DNA from: an uncultured Lachnospiraceae bacterium
GTDB taxonomy: Bacteria; Bacillota; Clostridia; Lachnospirales; Lachnospiraceae
Assembly: GCA_947650005.1 (NCBI GenBank)
Contig: CANSTU010000020.1
Span: 1 to 43,554 of the forward strand
Reading direction: 5' to 3'
DNA: 43,554 nt
Below the pieces are notes generated by a model that was not told where the DNA came from, searched no databases, and worked only from the letters and a program-made list of their open reading frames with translations. Positions 43,539-43,554 of the stretch are shown one piece after another. How positions within the stretch are numbered: the stretch's first letter is position 1; each line of letters starts with the position of its first letter. The translations under genes were made by a program, and so were the position numbers.

Positions 43539-43554
43539 TATTATTAAGGACAGA

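Larger units (their letters stand above)
42811..43554. other. Gene-free AT-rich end with structured repeats
   Basis: No convincing coding sequence on either strand. Contains the GC-rich hairpin at 43080-43143 and two copies of a 57-bp direct repeat. The short open frames here have no recognisable product. Confidence 0.55.

Noticed and set aside
1-43554. CRISPR array, tRNA or rRNA genes
   Set aside because: No regularly spaced repeat array and no cloverleaf or rRNA-like segments were found by eye on either strand.

Overview
The window looks like the chromosome of a Gram-positive, spore-forming Firmicute of the Clostridia, most likely a Lachnospiraceae gut anaerobe. This rests on the gene set and order: yqfC-yqfD-phoH-ybeY, a BofC-like gene, proB/proA, miaB, mutS-mutL-miaA, a YnbB-type PLP enzyme and radC-mreBCD-PBP2, nearly all on the minus strand. 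The species cannot be fixed from sequence reading alone.

Layout from the right, in the direction of minus-strand transcription. Positions 39.1-43.55 kb are an AT-rich accessory end. It holds a peptidase E-like gene, a frameshifted GNAT gene, an HD-domain gene, a P-loop kinase-like gene and a collapsed ABC transporter, with two copies of a ~170 bp repeat, a 68 bp palindrome, a GC-rich hairpin and a 57 bp direct repeat. Positions 22.5-39.1 kb are core genes: an FAD oxidoreductase, yqfC, yqfD, phoH, ybeY, a MATE-like flippase, a BofC-like protein, two flavoproteins, proB, a DUF896 protein, 5-formyl-THF cyclo-ligase, proA, pepT and miaB. Positions 12.0-22.4 kb are an accessory island separating miaB from mutS, genes that are usually close together in Clostridia. 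Positions 1-11.9 kb return to core genes: mutS, mutL, miaA, the YnbB-like enzyme, radC, mreB, mreC, mreD and the N-terminal part of a class B PBP.

The island is the main point of interest. Three minus-strand genes sit behind one good promoter: an 849-aa Ski2-like helicase, a ~1373-aa paralogous helicase with a C-terminal TIR-like domain, and a ~298-aa protein with two membrane helices and a ThsA/DUF6430-like macro domain. The last two overlap by 17 bp. I infer a nucleic-acid-sensing defence system in which helicases control a TIR that makes an ADP-ribose-type signal read by a membrane macro effector. This would resemble type II Thoeris, but with the TIR fused to a helicase. Upstream lie a decayed serine recombinase and other mobile-element debris, then three plus-strand membrane-protein genes (20.67-22.31 kb) ending at a terminator facing miaB.

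Short hairpin repeats recur between genes, several just in front of Shine-Dalgarno sequences. One family has become part of the miaA coding sequence.
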